The notes under the pieces were generated by a model. The model worked only from the letters and a program-made list of their open reading frames with translations. It was not told where the DNA came from and did not search any database. From contig JANYBM010000100.1 of the NCBI GenBank assembly GCA_025361125.1, positions 1-54,423 of the forward strand: a stretch of DNA of 54,423 nucleotides, read 5' to 3'. Source of the DNA: Holophagaceae bacterium (GTDB lineage: Bacteria; Acidobacteriota; Holophagae; Holophagales; Holophagaceae). This document shows, one piece after another, positions 43,620 through 52,051 of the stretch (position 1 is the stretch's first letter; each line of letters begins with the position of its first letter). The translations under genes were made by a program, and so were the position numbers.

Positions 43620-44384
43620 ATGCCCCTTCCTGCCAAATTCCTCGCGCGCTTGCGGCGCTTGCCGTTGCGCTTGAGGTCGCGATTGTCCGGAGGTATGGAG
43701 GGCTTGCATCCGTCCAAGCTCAAGGGCCACGGCCTGACCTTCGTGGAGAACCGCGCCTATGTGCCGGGGGATGACCCGCGTTTCATCAACTGGCCGCTCA
43801 CAGCGCGCATGGGCGAGCCCATCATCAAGCGCTTTGAATCGTCCCGGGATCTTGTTTTATGGCTGGTCATTGATCCATCACCCTCGATGTTTCTCGGCGA
43901 TCCCGTCAGCCCGCTGCGATGGGCCCTGGAAATAGTGGGCGCTGCCATGGCCACCATCAACGCCACCGGTGATCGCTTGGGCATCATCGTGCCCGGCGAC
44001 GCGCGGATGCCCGCGTTGCGGTTGGCACCCAAGCGCGGCCGCGTTCACGCGCTGCAATTATTGGAGCGCTTGGTGGAACGCGGCCCAGCGGTGCTAACGC
44101 CTGAGAGTTGGACCCAGGCTTTAGGCCATTGGGGCGATGTGGGTCATGATCATCGCTGGTGGATCCTCAGCAATGGTGCGGGCCTCCAAGGTCTCGCGCC
44201 CTTGATGAAACCCATCGCCGCGCGGCATCGCGTGGTGTGGTTCCGTCCCGAGATGCCTCACTTGCGCCGGATGCCCAACTGGCCGGATCCAGCTTTTCCA
44301 CCCACGGTGGAACTCCAGACCTGGGACATTTTGAAAGATCCGGTAGTGAAAATGGGCGCCTGGATCAAGGCGGGCGGCGCATGA
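43620..44384 (+). CDS. DUF58 domain protein (Bat operon)
   Basis: A 254-residue protein. The DUF58 core is clear: SGGMEGLHPSKLKGHGLTFVENRAYVPGDDPRFINWPLTARMGEPIIKRFE, then the VWA-like LWLVIDPSPSM with a partial MIDAS. DUF58 proteins accompany MoxR AAA ATPases and VWA proteins in bacterial Bat/MoxR operons. Here it is the first gene of a chain with ATGA overlaps (next start at 44381), but no MoxR gene precedes it. Predicted cytoplasmic. Confidence 0.9.
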   Translation: MPLPAKFLARLRRLPLRLRSRLSGGMEGLHPSKLKGHGLTFVENRAYVPGDDPRFINWPLTARMGEPIIKRFESSRDLVLWLVIDPSPSMFLGDPVSPLRWALEIVGAAMATINATGDRLGIIVPGDARMPALRLAPKRGRVHALQLLERLVERGPAVLTPESWTQALGHWGDVGHDHRWWILSNGAGLQGLAPLMKPIAARHRVVWFRPEMPHLRRMPNWPDPAFPPTVELQTWDILKDPVVKMGAWIKAGGA

Positions 44385-45139
44385 AGATGCCCGACCTGCT
44401 ACTCGTGGTCTTTGCTGTGGCGTCGCTTTCCGCAACACCCATTTGGCATGCCCCCGCTGCCTTGCCCTTCGGCCAACTCGCCGTCATCGAACTGCACGAT
44501 GACGATCTCAAACTACCTCCGCTGCCACGCCCCGGTGATGAAAAATTGGGACCCTTATTTTTGCGCAGCGTGGAAACCATGCCCAACGGGCGGGGCTGGA
44601 AGCTCACAGTGCAGGCCTTTACCCCTGGCCTTGCGGTCGTACCACCGCTAGACCTGGGTGATGGGCGCCGCACGCCGGAATTGCGCGTGAAAGTGGATCG
44701 CAGCATTCCCTTTGGCGCACCCTGGATGGGCGTTGGTGGTGGGCGCGAGGACGAACTCCCCGAAATTCCCTTCCCCTTCGGGTGGGCTTCGCTGCTGCTG
44801 CTTCCCTTCGTATTGCTGGGGTATTACCTGGTCCGCCGTTGGCGCCGCAATTCAGGAAAACGATTGCAGAGGAAGGCCAAGGCCGCCTTTGCCAAAGCCT
44901 GGCCACCACCCTCAAAACAGCGCGATGCCCTCGATGCCGCCCACACGGCGGGCCGGGCTTGGTTGGCGGCGGCGGTGGGTGACGAAGCCCGGTCCTGGGG
45001 CCCCAAGGAATTTCGGGCGCAATCGCTTGATCCTTGGGCCACATGGATTGAAAGCCTGGACGCCGCGCGGTTCGGCCGGAGCACGCCTGCTTTCCCGTCC
45101 CTGTTGGAGCTCAAACGATCCTTGGGTGGCCAGCCATGA
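44381..45139 (+). CDS. Bat-operon membrane protein (DUF4381-like layout)
   Basis: A 252-residue protein from the ATG at 44381, overlapping the DUF58 stop. The same frame is open earlier inside DUF58. A signal peptide (residues 1-19) is followed by a periplasmic beta-rich domain, one TM at about 128-147 (WASLLLLPFVLLGYYLVRR) and a cytoplasmic helical part. Sequence recognition is weak. The layout and place match the small membrane protein usually found between DUF58 and the first VWA gene. Its stop overlaps the next start. Confidence 0.75.
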   Translation: MKMPDLLLVVFAVASLSATPIWHAPAALPFGQLAVIELHDDDLKLPPLPRPGDEKLGPLFLRSVETMPNGRGWKLTVQAFTPGLAVVPPLDLGDGRRTPELRVKVDRSIPFGAPWMGVGGGREDELPEIPFPFGWASLLLLPFVLLGYYLVRRWRRNSGKRLQRKAKAAFAKAWPPPSKQRDALDAAHTAGRAWLAAAVGDEARSWGPKEFRAQSLDPWATWIESLDAARFGRSTPAFPSLLELKRSLGGQP

Positions 45140-46092
45140 TGGAACTGCGCCATCCCTATCTGCTGCTGCTGCTGGTGCCGGGGCTCTGGTTATCCATTCG
45201 CGCCATGTACCGCTGGGGCATTCCGAATCCCAAACCCGCCACCAAATTCGCACGGTGGACAGCGAACTTGCTGCCACCCATGATCCTGACGGTGCTGGTG
45301 CTGGCGGCTGCCGGGCCCGAGTGGCGGCGGGCGGTTCGCGGCGCGGCGCCAGTGGTGGATTTCGCGGTGCTATTGGATGCTTCCAGTTCCATGAAGGCCT
45401 TGGATGATGGCAAGGAAAGCCGCTGGGACGCGGCGCGGAGACTGCTGGAAGCCTTCATCGCGAAGCGCCCTGACGATCGCTTCGCCATCGTGCTGTTCAG
45501 CGCTCATCCCGTGACCCTGAGCCCCCTCACCGCAGATCACGGACGGCTGCTGAGAGTCCTGGATCAACTGGACATTGATGCGAGGGATGATGGCACCGCC
45601 ATCGGGTCGGGCCTGATGACCGGCGTGCGGAGGTTGGCCGATAGTCCCGCCCGCAGCCGCGTGATCCTGCTGCTCACAGACGGCGCGCAGAATCGTGGCC
45701 GCGTGAGCGCCCTGGAGGCCGCGGCGGAAGCCAAGTCCCGGGGCATCCGCGTTCACACCGTCGCCATCGGCAAGGCCAGCGGCGTAAGCCTTTATCCGCT
45801 TGAAGGCGGAGGCCGGGCTTGGCTTAAGGTGGACACGGATCCCGACACCTTGAAAAAAGTATCCGCCCTCACCGGTGGTGAGGCCTTTGCGGCCGATGAT
45901 CCCGTTGGCCTCGCCCGCAGCCTGCAAGCCATCGGCACTCTGGAGAAGACTGTGCTGCCCGTGGACCCACCCACCGAAGGCGAGCCCCTGGCCCAATGGC
46001 TGCTGATGGCCGCCGCCATCCTCATCCTGCCCCTGCTTTTGGACATCTTCCGCAAACGCGGTCGCAAGCACCCCGCCTGGGTGGAACCATGA
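45136..46092 (+). CDS. VWA-domain membrane protein, BatA-like
   Basis: A 318-residue protein starting at 45136, overlapping the previous gene. TMs lie at about 6-20 and 48-64 and again at the C-terminus (about 288-306). Between them is a von Willebrand factor A domain facing the periplasm with an intact MIDAS: LLDASSSM, then DGTAIGSGL and LLTDGAQNRG. BatA-type proteins assemble with MoxR-type ATPases, and are linked in other bacteria to stress tolerance and metallo-enzyme maturation. The stop overlaps the next ATG. Confidence 0.92.
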   Translation: MMELRHPYLLLLLVPGLWLSIRAMYRWGIPNPKPATKFARWTANLLPPMILTVLVLAAAGPEWRRAVRGAAPVVDFAVLLDASSSMKALDDGKESRWDAARRLLEAFIAKRPDDRFAIVLFSAHPVTLSPLTADHGRLLRVLDQLDIDARDDGTAIGSGLMTGVRRLADSPARSRVILLLTDGAQNRGRVSALEAAAEAKSRGIRVHTVAIGKASGVSLYPLEGGGRAWLKVDTDPDTLKKVSALTGGEAFAADDPVGLARSLQAIGTLEKTVLPVDPPTEGEPLAQWLLMAAAILILPLLLDIFRKRGRKHPAWVEP

Positions 46093-47594
46093 ATCTCCCT
46101 TTCACACATCCCGTTTTCCTGTGGCCCACGGCGGGTCTGGCGCTGCTTTGTTTGGGCGCGGGGCTCTGGGCTCAAAGCCGGGCGGGGCTGGGTGTGAGGG
46201 TGGTGGGGCAGCGGCCGTGGGCTCTCGGGCTCGGGCTGGCCTTGCTGCTGGGCGGCCTTGGTATTGGCATCGCGGAGCCTCGTTGGGGCGTGCCGGAAGC
46301 GCCACGGCTGACGGTCCACATCGTTCTGGATGCTTCGCGCTCCATGTTGGCCGTGGATGCAAACGGCACCTCACGGTGGATCGCCGCACTGCAAACCATT
46401 GATCGCGTGCTTGCAAAACCCTCTCCGGGGCTGCGTTTCAGCGTGGATTTGCTGACCGGGGACGCGGTGCCCTTGATGCCCCCCGGCGAAGACCACACTT
46501 TGTTACGCGACGCGCTCCGCGCCGTGAAACCCGGTGAGATTGGATCTCCGGGCACCAGCTTCGGGCGCGGCGTTCCGCAGGTCCTCAAGAACCTTCCTGA
46601 AAAGGAACCCGCCATCCTTTTCGTGCTGAGCGATGGCGAGGAAAGTTGGTTGGCGGAGGCCGACGCCCTGCAGCGGGCCTCGTCCGCATTGAAGGCATCC
46701 GGCGTGCCGCTTTACGCCATTGCCTTCGGCCAGGACAGCCCCATATCCGTGGCTGGCGCAGCGCCGGATGATCCACGCCAGAAGCCCGAGCTGCTGGCCA
46801 CCACCGCCAATCCAGATTTCCTGCGGCGACTGGCCGAAGCCAGCGGTGGCAGGATGCTACAGGTGGATGAAGCACCCTTAGAGTTGTTTCAGAAATTGGC
46901 CGAAGGCAAGGTCGCGCTGCCGGTTTCGCATTCACTCATCCCCTCCCATCCCGAATGGGGCGCATGGATCGCCATGGCGGGCCTGTTGCTCTGGCTCCTG
47001 GCCGCGGGCAAACCCATGGTTGAATGGCGGCCGATTCTGCTGGTTTTAGTGGTGGCGGGGGTTTCGCAATCAGGTCAGGCCGCAGTTCCTGACCTGCCTC
47101 TTCCCCAGGGGGTGAAGGCCTGGCTGGCGCAACGGGCCCTGGATGAAGGCGATCTGATCACCGCGCAAAAGTGGCGGCCCCAGGGCATCAGACCCAATCA
47201 CCGCCTGTTGGCCGCAGAGATTGATTTGCGCTCCAAGCAGCCGACAGCCGCGCTGAAAGTGCTTGCGCCCCTCACGGGCCAGGGCGTGCCACGACCCATC
47301 CCTGTGTGGCGTGTACCGGCCCTGCTCATGGCCGCCCGGGCCCAGGTGGCGCTGAACGAACCCGACCAGGCTAAATTACTGCTGGAACGCCTGCTTCTGG
47401 AATCGCCGGGCCGCGCCGAAGCCGTTCACGATCTCCAAAGCCTGCTGCCCGCCCCTGAACCCCCACCACCCCCCAATCCCAAATCCCCGCCTCCACCCCG
47501 CCCCAGCCAAGGCGCGCGGCAAGACGAACTGGAAGGTTTCCAGCAGCGGATCCCCAAAAAACCAACTCCACCGGCGGGTGTGAAGGATATTTGA
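46089..47594 (+). CDS. VWA protein with C-terminal repeat/Pro-rich tail, BatB/BatC-like fusion
   Basis: A 501-residue protein from the ATG at 46089 (ATGA overlap with BatA-like gene). TMs lie at about 10-25, 42-57 and again at 295-312 and 320-337. The VWA domain has MIDAS IVLDASRSM, a second part GSPGTSFGRG and FVLSDGEESW. After the last TM come about 100 residues of helical, TPR-like sequence (LAAEIDLRSKQPTAALKVLAPLTGQ, LMAARAQVALNEPDQAKLLLERLLLESPGRAEAV). A proline-rich tail follows (PAPEPPPPPNPKSPPPPRP) and then a short end. In many genomes BatB (VWA) and BatC (TPR) are separate; this looks like a fusion. Confidence 0.85.
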   Translation: MNLPFTHPVFLWPTAGLALLCLGAGLWAQSRAGLGVRVVGQRPWALGLGLALLLGGLGIGIAEPRWGVPEAPRLTVHIVLDASRSMLAVDANGTSRWIAALQTIDRVLAKPSPGLRFSVDLLTGDAVPLMPPGEDHTLLRDALRAVKPGEIGSPGTSFGRGVPQVLKNLPEKEPAILFVLSDGEESWLAEADALQRASSALKASGVPLYAIAFGQDSPISVAGAAPDDPRQKPELLATTANPDFLRRLAEASGGRMLQVDEAPLELFQKLAEGKVALPVSHSLIPSHPEWGAWIAMAGLLLWLLAAGKPMVEWRPILLVLVVAGVSQSGQAAVPDLPLPQGVKAWLAQRALDEGDLITAQKWRPQGIRPNHRLLAAEIDLRSKQPTAALKVLAPLTGQGVPRPIPVWRVPALLMAARAQVALNEPDQAKLLLERLLLESPGRAEAVHDLQSLLPAPEPPPPPNPKSPPPPRPSQGARQDELEGFQQRIPKKPTPPAGVKDI

Positions 47595-47617
47595 AAATAG
47601 GGTTCAGGGAGCAAACC

Positions 47618-48721
47618 ATGCTGCGCATCATCTTCGCCATTATGGTCGCGCTGCACGGTCTCATTCATCTGATGGGCTTCGCCAAAGCCTTCGGGTATGC
47701 CGAGCTGCCCCAACTCACCCAGCCCATCTCGCGCCCTTCGGGCACACTGTGGCTCGCCGCGGCCCTGCTCTGCCTCGCCACGGTCGCGGCACTCTTCCTG
47801 ACTCCCCGCTGGTGGTGGCTCTTGGGGGCGCTGGCCCTCGTCGCTTCCCAGTCCGCTATCGTAATCTCCTGGAGCGATGCGAAGTTCGGAACCCTTGCCA
47901 ACATCGTGTTGCTGATCGGCCTGCTCTGTGGCTTCGTCTCCCGGGGTCCCCTCAGCCTGCGGAGCGAGTTCGAACATGACCTGGGGCGGGTCCAGCCCGC
48001 CACCTCCCAGGAGGTTCTCACCGAGGCCGACCTCGCTGCCTTGCCGGATCCGGTCCAGCGCTATGTCCGCCGCTCCGGTGCCATCGGGCAACCGCGCGTG
48101 CACAATTTCCGTGCGACCTGGACCGGCCGCATTCGCAGCGATGTCGAAAGCCAGTGGATGCACTTCACGGCCGAACAACTCAACACGTTCGAACCACCGC
48201 AGCGATTCTTCATGATGAACGCCACCATGAAGGGGTTGCCGGTGGATGTGCTGCATGCCTTCGACGCAGGCGGCGCGACCATGCGGGTGAAACGGCTCTC
48301 CGTGATCTCGAAAGTGGACCTGAAGGGTCCTGATCTGACGCGCGCCGAGACCGTGACACTCTTCAACGATATGTGTTTTTTCGCGCCGGGCGCACTGATC
48401 TCAGCCGCCATCGCCTGGGAGCCCGTTGCTTCGCACACCACCAAGGCCCGCTACACACAAGGCGCTAACACCATTAGCGCCGAGCTGACCTTCAACGACG
48501 CTGGTGAGCTGATCGACTTCGGGTCCGACGACCGTTCCATGGGTTCGACCGAGGGGCGCACCTTGACTCGAATGCGGTGGACCACTCCGGTTCGGGACTA
48601 CGCACAGGTCGGCCCCGCGCGAGTCGCCACGAAAGCCCACGTGCTATGGCACCCCCATTCTGGCGCGTGGTCCTACGGCGAGTTTGAACTCACCTCGCTC
48701 GCCTACAATGTCAGGCCTTGA
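47618..48721 (+). CDS. DUF6544-type protein with N-terminal membrane segments
   Basis: A 367-residue protein. The ATG at 47618 has AGGGAG 6-7 bases upstream; the in-frame TTG at 47591 is discounted. The N-terminal 110 residues hold about four TMs (IIFAIMVALHGLIHLMGF, TLWLAAALLCLATVAALFL, WWLLGALALVASQSAIVI, LANIVLLIGLLCGFV). The soluble domain starts at LAALPDPVQRYVRRSGAIGQPRVHNFRATWTGRIR and continues MNATMKGLPVDVLHAFDAGGATMRVK and ANTISAELTFNDAGELIDFGSDDR, which I recognise as a DUF6544-type family. It lies 23 bases after the Bat genes and may be in the operon. Function unknown. Confidence 0.78.
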   Translation: MLRIIFAIMVALHGLIHLMGFAKAFGYAELPQLTQPISRPSGTLWLAAALLCLATVAALFLTPRWWWLLGALALVASQSAIVISWSDAKFGTLANIVLLIGLLCGFVSRGPLSLRSEFEHDLGRVQPATSQEVLTEADLAALPDPVQRYVRRSGAIGQPRVHNFRATWTGRIRSDVESQWMHFTAEQLNTFEPPQRFFMMNATMKGLPVDVLHAFDAGGATMRVKRLSVISKVDLKGPDLTRAETVTLFNDMCFFAPGALISAAIAWEPVASHTTKARYTQGANTISAELTFNDAGELIDFGSDDRSMGSTEGRTLTRMRWTTPVRDYAQVGPARVATKAHVLWHPHSGAWSYGEFELTSLAYNVRP

Positions 48722-48787
48722 ATCCGTAGGTTTGAGTTCCCTTAAATCTCATTGCCGCTTTTGGGGCCGCCGATCTGCCGATCCACT

Positions 48788-49213
48788 TCATTTCCCCGCG
48801 ATGAACTTCGCCAGGCTGTCCGGATCCAGGGCGCCAACGTTACGGCGGAGTTCCTTGCCGTCAGCGTCAATCACTAGAAGAGTCGGGTAGGCATTTAGCT
48901 TGAACCGATCGGCCAATTGTTTGCCTTCTTTATTAGGTGTGCCGTCCAGGCTCTCCACCATGATGGAAAGCGGGACCACTTTGGCCAGCGCTGCCTGCGC
49001 CGTAGGCGTAGGAAACACTTTTTTCTGAAGCATCTGGCAGGGTCCGCACCATTCGGCCCAAAGATCCATGAAGATGAGTTTCTTTTCAGCCTTGGCGCGC
49101 TTCTGGGCGGCGGCGAGGCCGTGTTCCCAGCCTGCTGAATGGCTGGCAGGAACAGCGGCGATGATTGGAAGGGTGGTGGCCAATAGGGCGGCGGCTAGTT
49201 GAGCGATGCGCAT
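48788..49213 (-). CDS. Exported thioredoxin-fold protein
   Basis: A 141-residue periplasmic protein with CGGAG 6 bases before the ATG and a signal peptide (residues 1-19). It has the thioredoxin active site AEWCGPCQMLQKKVF (Cys-Gly-Pro-Cys) and a cis-Pro loop NAYPTLLVIDADG. The A.K..KLIFMDLWAEWCGPC start resembles the thioredoxin_7/DsbD-gamma group, which often reduces or delivers thiols in the periplasm. It is divergent from the small exported protein at 49397. It is a second exported thioredoxin, apart from the TlpA fusion at 4302. Confidence 0.9.
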   Translation of the reverse strand: MRIAQLAAALLATTLPIIAAVPASHSAGWEHGLAAAQKRAKAEKKLIFMDLWAEWCGPCQMLQKKVFPTPTAQAALAKVVPLSIMVESLDGTPNKEGKQLADRFKLNAYPTLLVIDADGKELRRNVGALDPDSLAKFIAGK

Positions 49214-49396
49214 GAAATCTCCGTTCAGCTATGGGATGCCGCCAAGTGAAGCGGTGTTCCCTCACAAGTTGAGGATATCGCATCGGGAGAGGCCAACCTA
49301 GCTTGCACGCTTCTGTGCTGACTAAGCCCTTCAAAAACTCCCCCGTAACACTTCTCGACCCGGTCTTCCACCCGCAAAACCCATAAGGAGACTTCT

Positions 49397-49771
49397 ATGC
49401 GCCATATCCTGGCCCCACTCGCTCTAGCCTTCGTCACGGTGCTGCCCATGGCTGCCCAAACTCAGACCCGGTTCATCAAAGTGGACGTGGTCGGCAAGTC
49501 CATGAATCGTCATCATGGCGGTGATGGCCCTTCCGAAGTCCACATTCGCCTGCCGCTGAACCTGGCCAAGGGCATCCTTGAGACCATCTCGGATCAGGAA
49601 ATTGATATCAACGGCACCGTTAATATCGAGGGCGGTTCCAAGAAAGTTCACAAGACCCAGAAATTAAAATTGGATCAACTGGTCAAGCTGCTGGAATCCG
49701 CCCACGCCGGTGATCTGCTGCTGGAAGTCACCACGGACAAAGGCGACCACGTAAAGGTGGCGGTCGAATAA
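49397..49771 (+). CDS. Small exported protein of unknown function
   Basis: A 124-residue protein with a strong ribosome site (AAGGAGACTTCT) and signal peptide (MRHILAPLALAFVTVLPMAA). The mature part is charged, with a His-rich spot (NRHHGGDGPSEVHIRLPLNL) and many Lys. I do not recognise the family. A strong terminator follows 22 bases after the stop, so it appears to be a single-gene transcript of real importance to the cell. It faces the divergent thioredoxin gene across 183 bases. Confidence 0.78.
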   Translation: MRHILAPLALAFVTVLPMAAQTQTRFIKVDVVGKSMNRHHGGDGPSEVHIRLPLNLAKGILETISDQEIDINGTVNIEGGSKKVHKTQKLKLDQLVKLLESAHAGDLLLEVTTDKGDHVKVAVE

Positions 49772-49793
49772 GCCGAACAGAAAGCGCCTAAAC

Positions 49794-49822
49794 GCCCTGC
49801 CCGAAACGGCAGGGCATTTTTA
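49794..49822 (+). terminator. Rho-independent terminator
   Basis: GCCCTGCC (49794-49801) pairs perfectly with GGCAGGGC (49808-49815) around a 6-base loop and is followed by ATTTTTA. An 8-bp GC-rich stem with a T tract directly after a gene is a textbook intrinsic terminator. Confidence 0.92.
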
Positions 49823-49834
49823 TGGGGATCCAGA

Positions 49835-49840
49835 TAGCCT
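49835..49840 (+). promoter_or_regulatory. -10-like TAGCCT, leaderless-type start of thioesterase
   Basis: TAGCCT ends 6 bases before the ATG at 49847, with no Shine-Dalgarno. The terminator just upstream means this gene needs its own promoter here, which supports the call. Confidence 0.5.
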
Positions 49841-49846
49841 TAGGCA

Positions 49847-50236
49847 ATGAACTCCACGACCCAGCTCCGCGTCCGCTACGTTGAAACCGATGCCATGGGC
49901 ATCGTTCATCACGCGTCGTATGTGGCTTGGCTGGAATTGGGACGGACAGAACTGCTGCGCGAGCTGGGCATGAGTTACCGCGAATGGGAGAAGGCCGGTG
50001 TCCATCTCGCCGTGGGCGAAGTACACCTGAAATACCGCGCCCCGTCCTATTTCGATGACTTAGTGACCGTGCATACCCAAGTCACCGAGGCCGCCCGCCG
50101 CCGAGTGGGCTTTGCCTATCGGATCGAACGCGACGGCGTGCTGCTAGCCGAAGCCAGCACGGTGCACATGGTCACCGGAGCCGATGGGAAAGCCCGGGTG
50201 CTGCCCGACGAATTTCTGAACTTGTTCAAACCTTGA
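49847..50236 (+). CDS. Acyl-CoA thioesterase, YbgC/FadM type
   Basis: A 129-residue hot-dog-fold protein. The motif VRYVETDAMGIVHHASYVAWLELGRTELLRELG at the N-terminus contains the catalytic Asp (in ETDAMG) and the helix of the 4-hydroxybenzoyl-CoA thioesterase family. LAVGEVHLKYRAPSYFDDLVTVHT and ASTVHMVTG complete the fold. It hydrolyses short to medium acyl-CoA esters; the true substrate is unknown. It is probably cytoplasmic and transcribed alone from a leaderless promoter. Confidence 0.92.
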   Translation: MNSTTQLRVRYVETDAMGIVHHASYVAWLELGRTELLRELGMSYREWEKAGVHLAVGEVHLKYRAPSYFDDLVTVHTQVTEAARRRVGFAYRIERDGVLLAEASTVHMVTGADGKARVLPDEFLNLFKP

Positions 50237-50308
50237 TTCGTTGTGAACAGATGAGGCCGAGCGCTTCAATAAGCCTGACCATAGTTGTCCTATCCGAAGG
50301 ATTGCCCC

Positions 50309-52051
50309 ATGCAGTTACTCATCCCTATCCTGGCTCTTGTGCTCCCGATAGCACCATCGCCCCAGTCAAAGCTGGCAGCTGCGATCAAGGCAGGATCGCT
50401 GGTCTGGCAATTCAGTGGGCCCAAGGAAGTGAAAGCCCTACTGGGCACGCCTCGACGAGAAGAAAAACAACCGGATGGTGGGCTGGAGGCTCTTCTCTAT
50501 CACTACGATTCAGAGTTTGTGGTGCTGTTCGGCCGAGAATCTGGCAGCAGTGCACCCTTCGGTCTGGAGGGTTATATCCATGGCAAGGACCGCGTGTTTC
50601 GGCGGTCGGATGAGCCTTTGGTACTCAGGACCGCGACCGATCTGGCCAAGCTTCGGCCCTTCACCGGGCTGCAAAACGTGGATGCCTCCAGGACCGACCT
50701 GAAGGCAGAAGGAGCCCGACTTCGTGGCCTGCCCTTCGATACCCTCACGCGTTGGCCCCGCAAGGACAAGCTGCCCGAAGGCTTCGATCCCTCTGCCCTT
50801 CTGACCGCCGGGCGCAACCCTGGCCTGGGACTTCGAGCCCTGCACGCCAGCGGCAAGGATGGGCGGGGTGTGGACATCGCCATCATTGATCAGCCGTTGG
50901 TGGCTGATCATGTGGAGACTGAAGGGCGATTGCACCTGGCGGCGGAACTGGACGTGAAGGATCATCCCCCCGAGATGCACGGGCCCGGTGTCAGCAGCAT
51001 TGCGGCAGGACGTACCTGCGGTGTGGCGCCAGGTGCCAACCTCTACTACATCGCCATGCCGATGTGGAAATCCCAGGCAGGGAACCATTACTACATCCAG
51101 GCCTTGGAGCGCCTGCTTGAGCTGAACCGCAGCGAGGCCACGCACATTCGCGCCGTGAGCATCTCGGACGGAGAATTCGCCACAGCCCCCCAAGCAGATG
51201 TGTGGAAGGCCTTGCTGGTGCGAGCGGAGCGCGAAGGCGTCCTCGTGATCACCTGCGACCAGGAGGCCAGCAGGTTGAGCTTCGGCTTGCTCCGCCCGCT
51301 CCCTGGAGGTAATCGGGAGCAACCCGAAGGCTACACGCTGGGCACCATCGCAGGAGAACTCCTGGTGCCAGGGGACGGTCGGACTTTCGCGAGTCAGCTG
51401 GGGCGGGCGGTCTATTCCTATGCCCCCCGCGCCGATCTGAGCTGGGCCGCACCGTGGCTCGTGGGTCTCGCAGCACTCGGCTTCCAGGCCAACCCCAGGC
51501 TCACCCCAGCCCGGGTACGCGCCTACTTGATGAAGAGCGCTACGGAAATGCCCTACGGGCGCGTCGCGAACCCTGCTGCTTTCTTAGAACTCTGTATCGC
51601 CGATCCAGCTGACTTGGCCCTCAGCCACTTGCAGGTGACGCCTAACTCACCCATCACCCTTCCACACCCCCATTGGCATAAGCATGGCCATGGCCAGGAG
51701 GTTCGCCAGTGCGTCCATCAGGCGGCGGATGTCCATGGAAAAAGCATCGGGTTGGAAGCTCTGGAAGCACACCAGGCCGAAGGGCCGCTCGCCCCAGCCC
51801 AAGGGCACCCCATACCAGCTCTGGGGAACCAGTCCGCTGATGCGCTCGGCCTCGGAGAATTGCGCACCTTCGACCTTGGCTTCCTCCAGGGTGCGAATGT
51901 ACATGGGCCTGTGAGCCAGAATCGCCTTGGCCGTGAGACCCCCTTCCTTGGTCATGGAGCGGGAGGGCGTGTTCCGGGCGCGACCGCCCTCGTGGTAGAT
52001 CACCCAATGCAGCATGTCGGCAGGGTAGTCGGCGATGGCAACATAGAATGA
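50309..52051 (+). CDS. S8 subtilisin-like protease reading antisense into next gene
   Basis: A frame of 580 residues from the ATG at 50309 (AAGGA 7 bases upstream), with signal peptide MQLLIPILALVLPIAP. A subtilase triad is recognisable: Asp194 in VDIAIIDQP, His224 in EMHGPGVSSIAAG, Ser378 in DLSWAAPWLVGLAAL. The usual GTS before the Ser region is DLS, and the usual oxyanion AAGN region reads ITCDQE, so activity is uncertain. The protease domain ends near residue 430. The last about 135 residues (51647-52051) are the reverse strand of the GAF gene and look artificial. A stop (TAA at 51643) in another frame, just before the GAF stop, suggests an end-of-gene frameshift. Confidence 0.75.
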   Translation: MQLLIPILALVLPIAPSPQSKLAAAIKAGSLVWQFSGPKEVKALLGTPRREEKQPDGGLEALLYHYDSEFVVLFGRESGSSAPFGLEGYIHGKDRVFRRSDEPLVLRTATDLAKLRPFTGLQNVDASRTDLKAEGARLRGLPFDTLTRWPRKDKLPEGFDPSALLTAGRNPGLGLRALHASGKDGRGVDIAIIDQPLVADHVETEGRLHLAAELDVKDHPPEMHGPGVSSIAAGRTCGVAPGANLYYIAMPMWKSQAGNHYYIQALERLLELNRSEATHIRAVSISDGEFATAPQADVWKALLVRAEREGVLVITCDQEASRLSFGLLRPLPGGNREQPEGYTLGTIAGELLVPGDGRTFASQLGRAVYSYAPRADLSWAAPWLVGLAALGFQANPRLTPARVRAYLMKSATEMPYGRVANPAAFLELCIADPADLALSHLQVTPNSPITLPHPHWHKHGHGQEVRQCVHQAADVHGKSIGLEALEAHQAEGPLAPAQGHPIPALGNQSADALGLGELRTFDLGFLQGANVHGPVSQNRLGRETPFLGHGAGGRVPGATALVVDHPMQHVGRVVGDGNIE

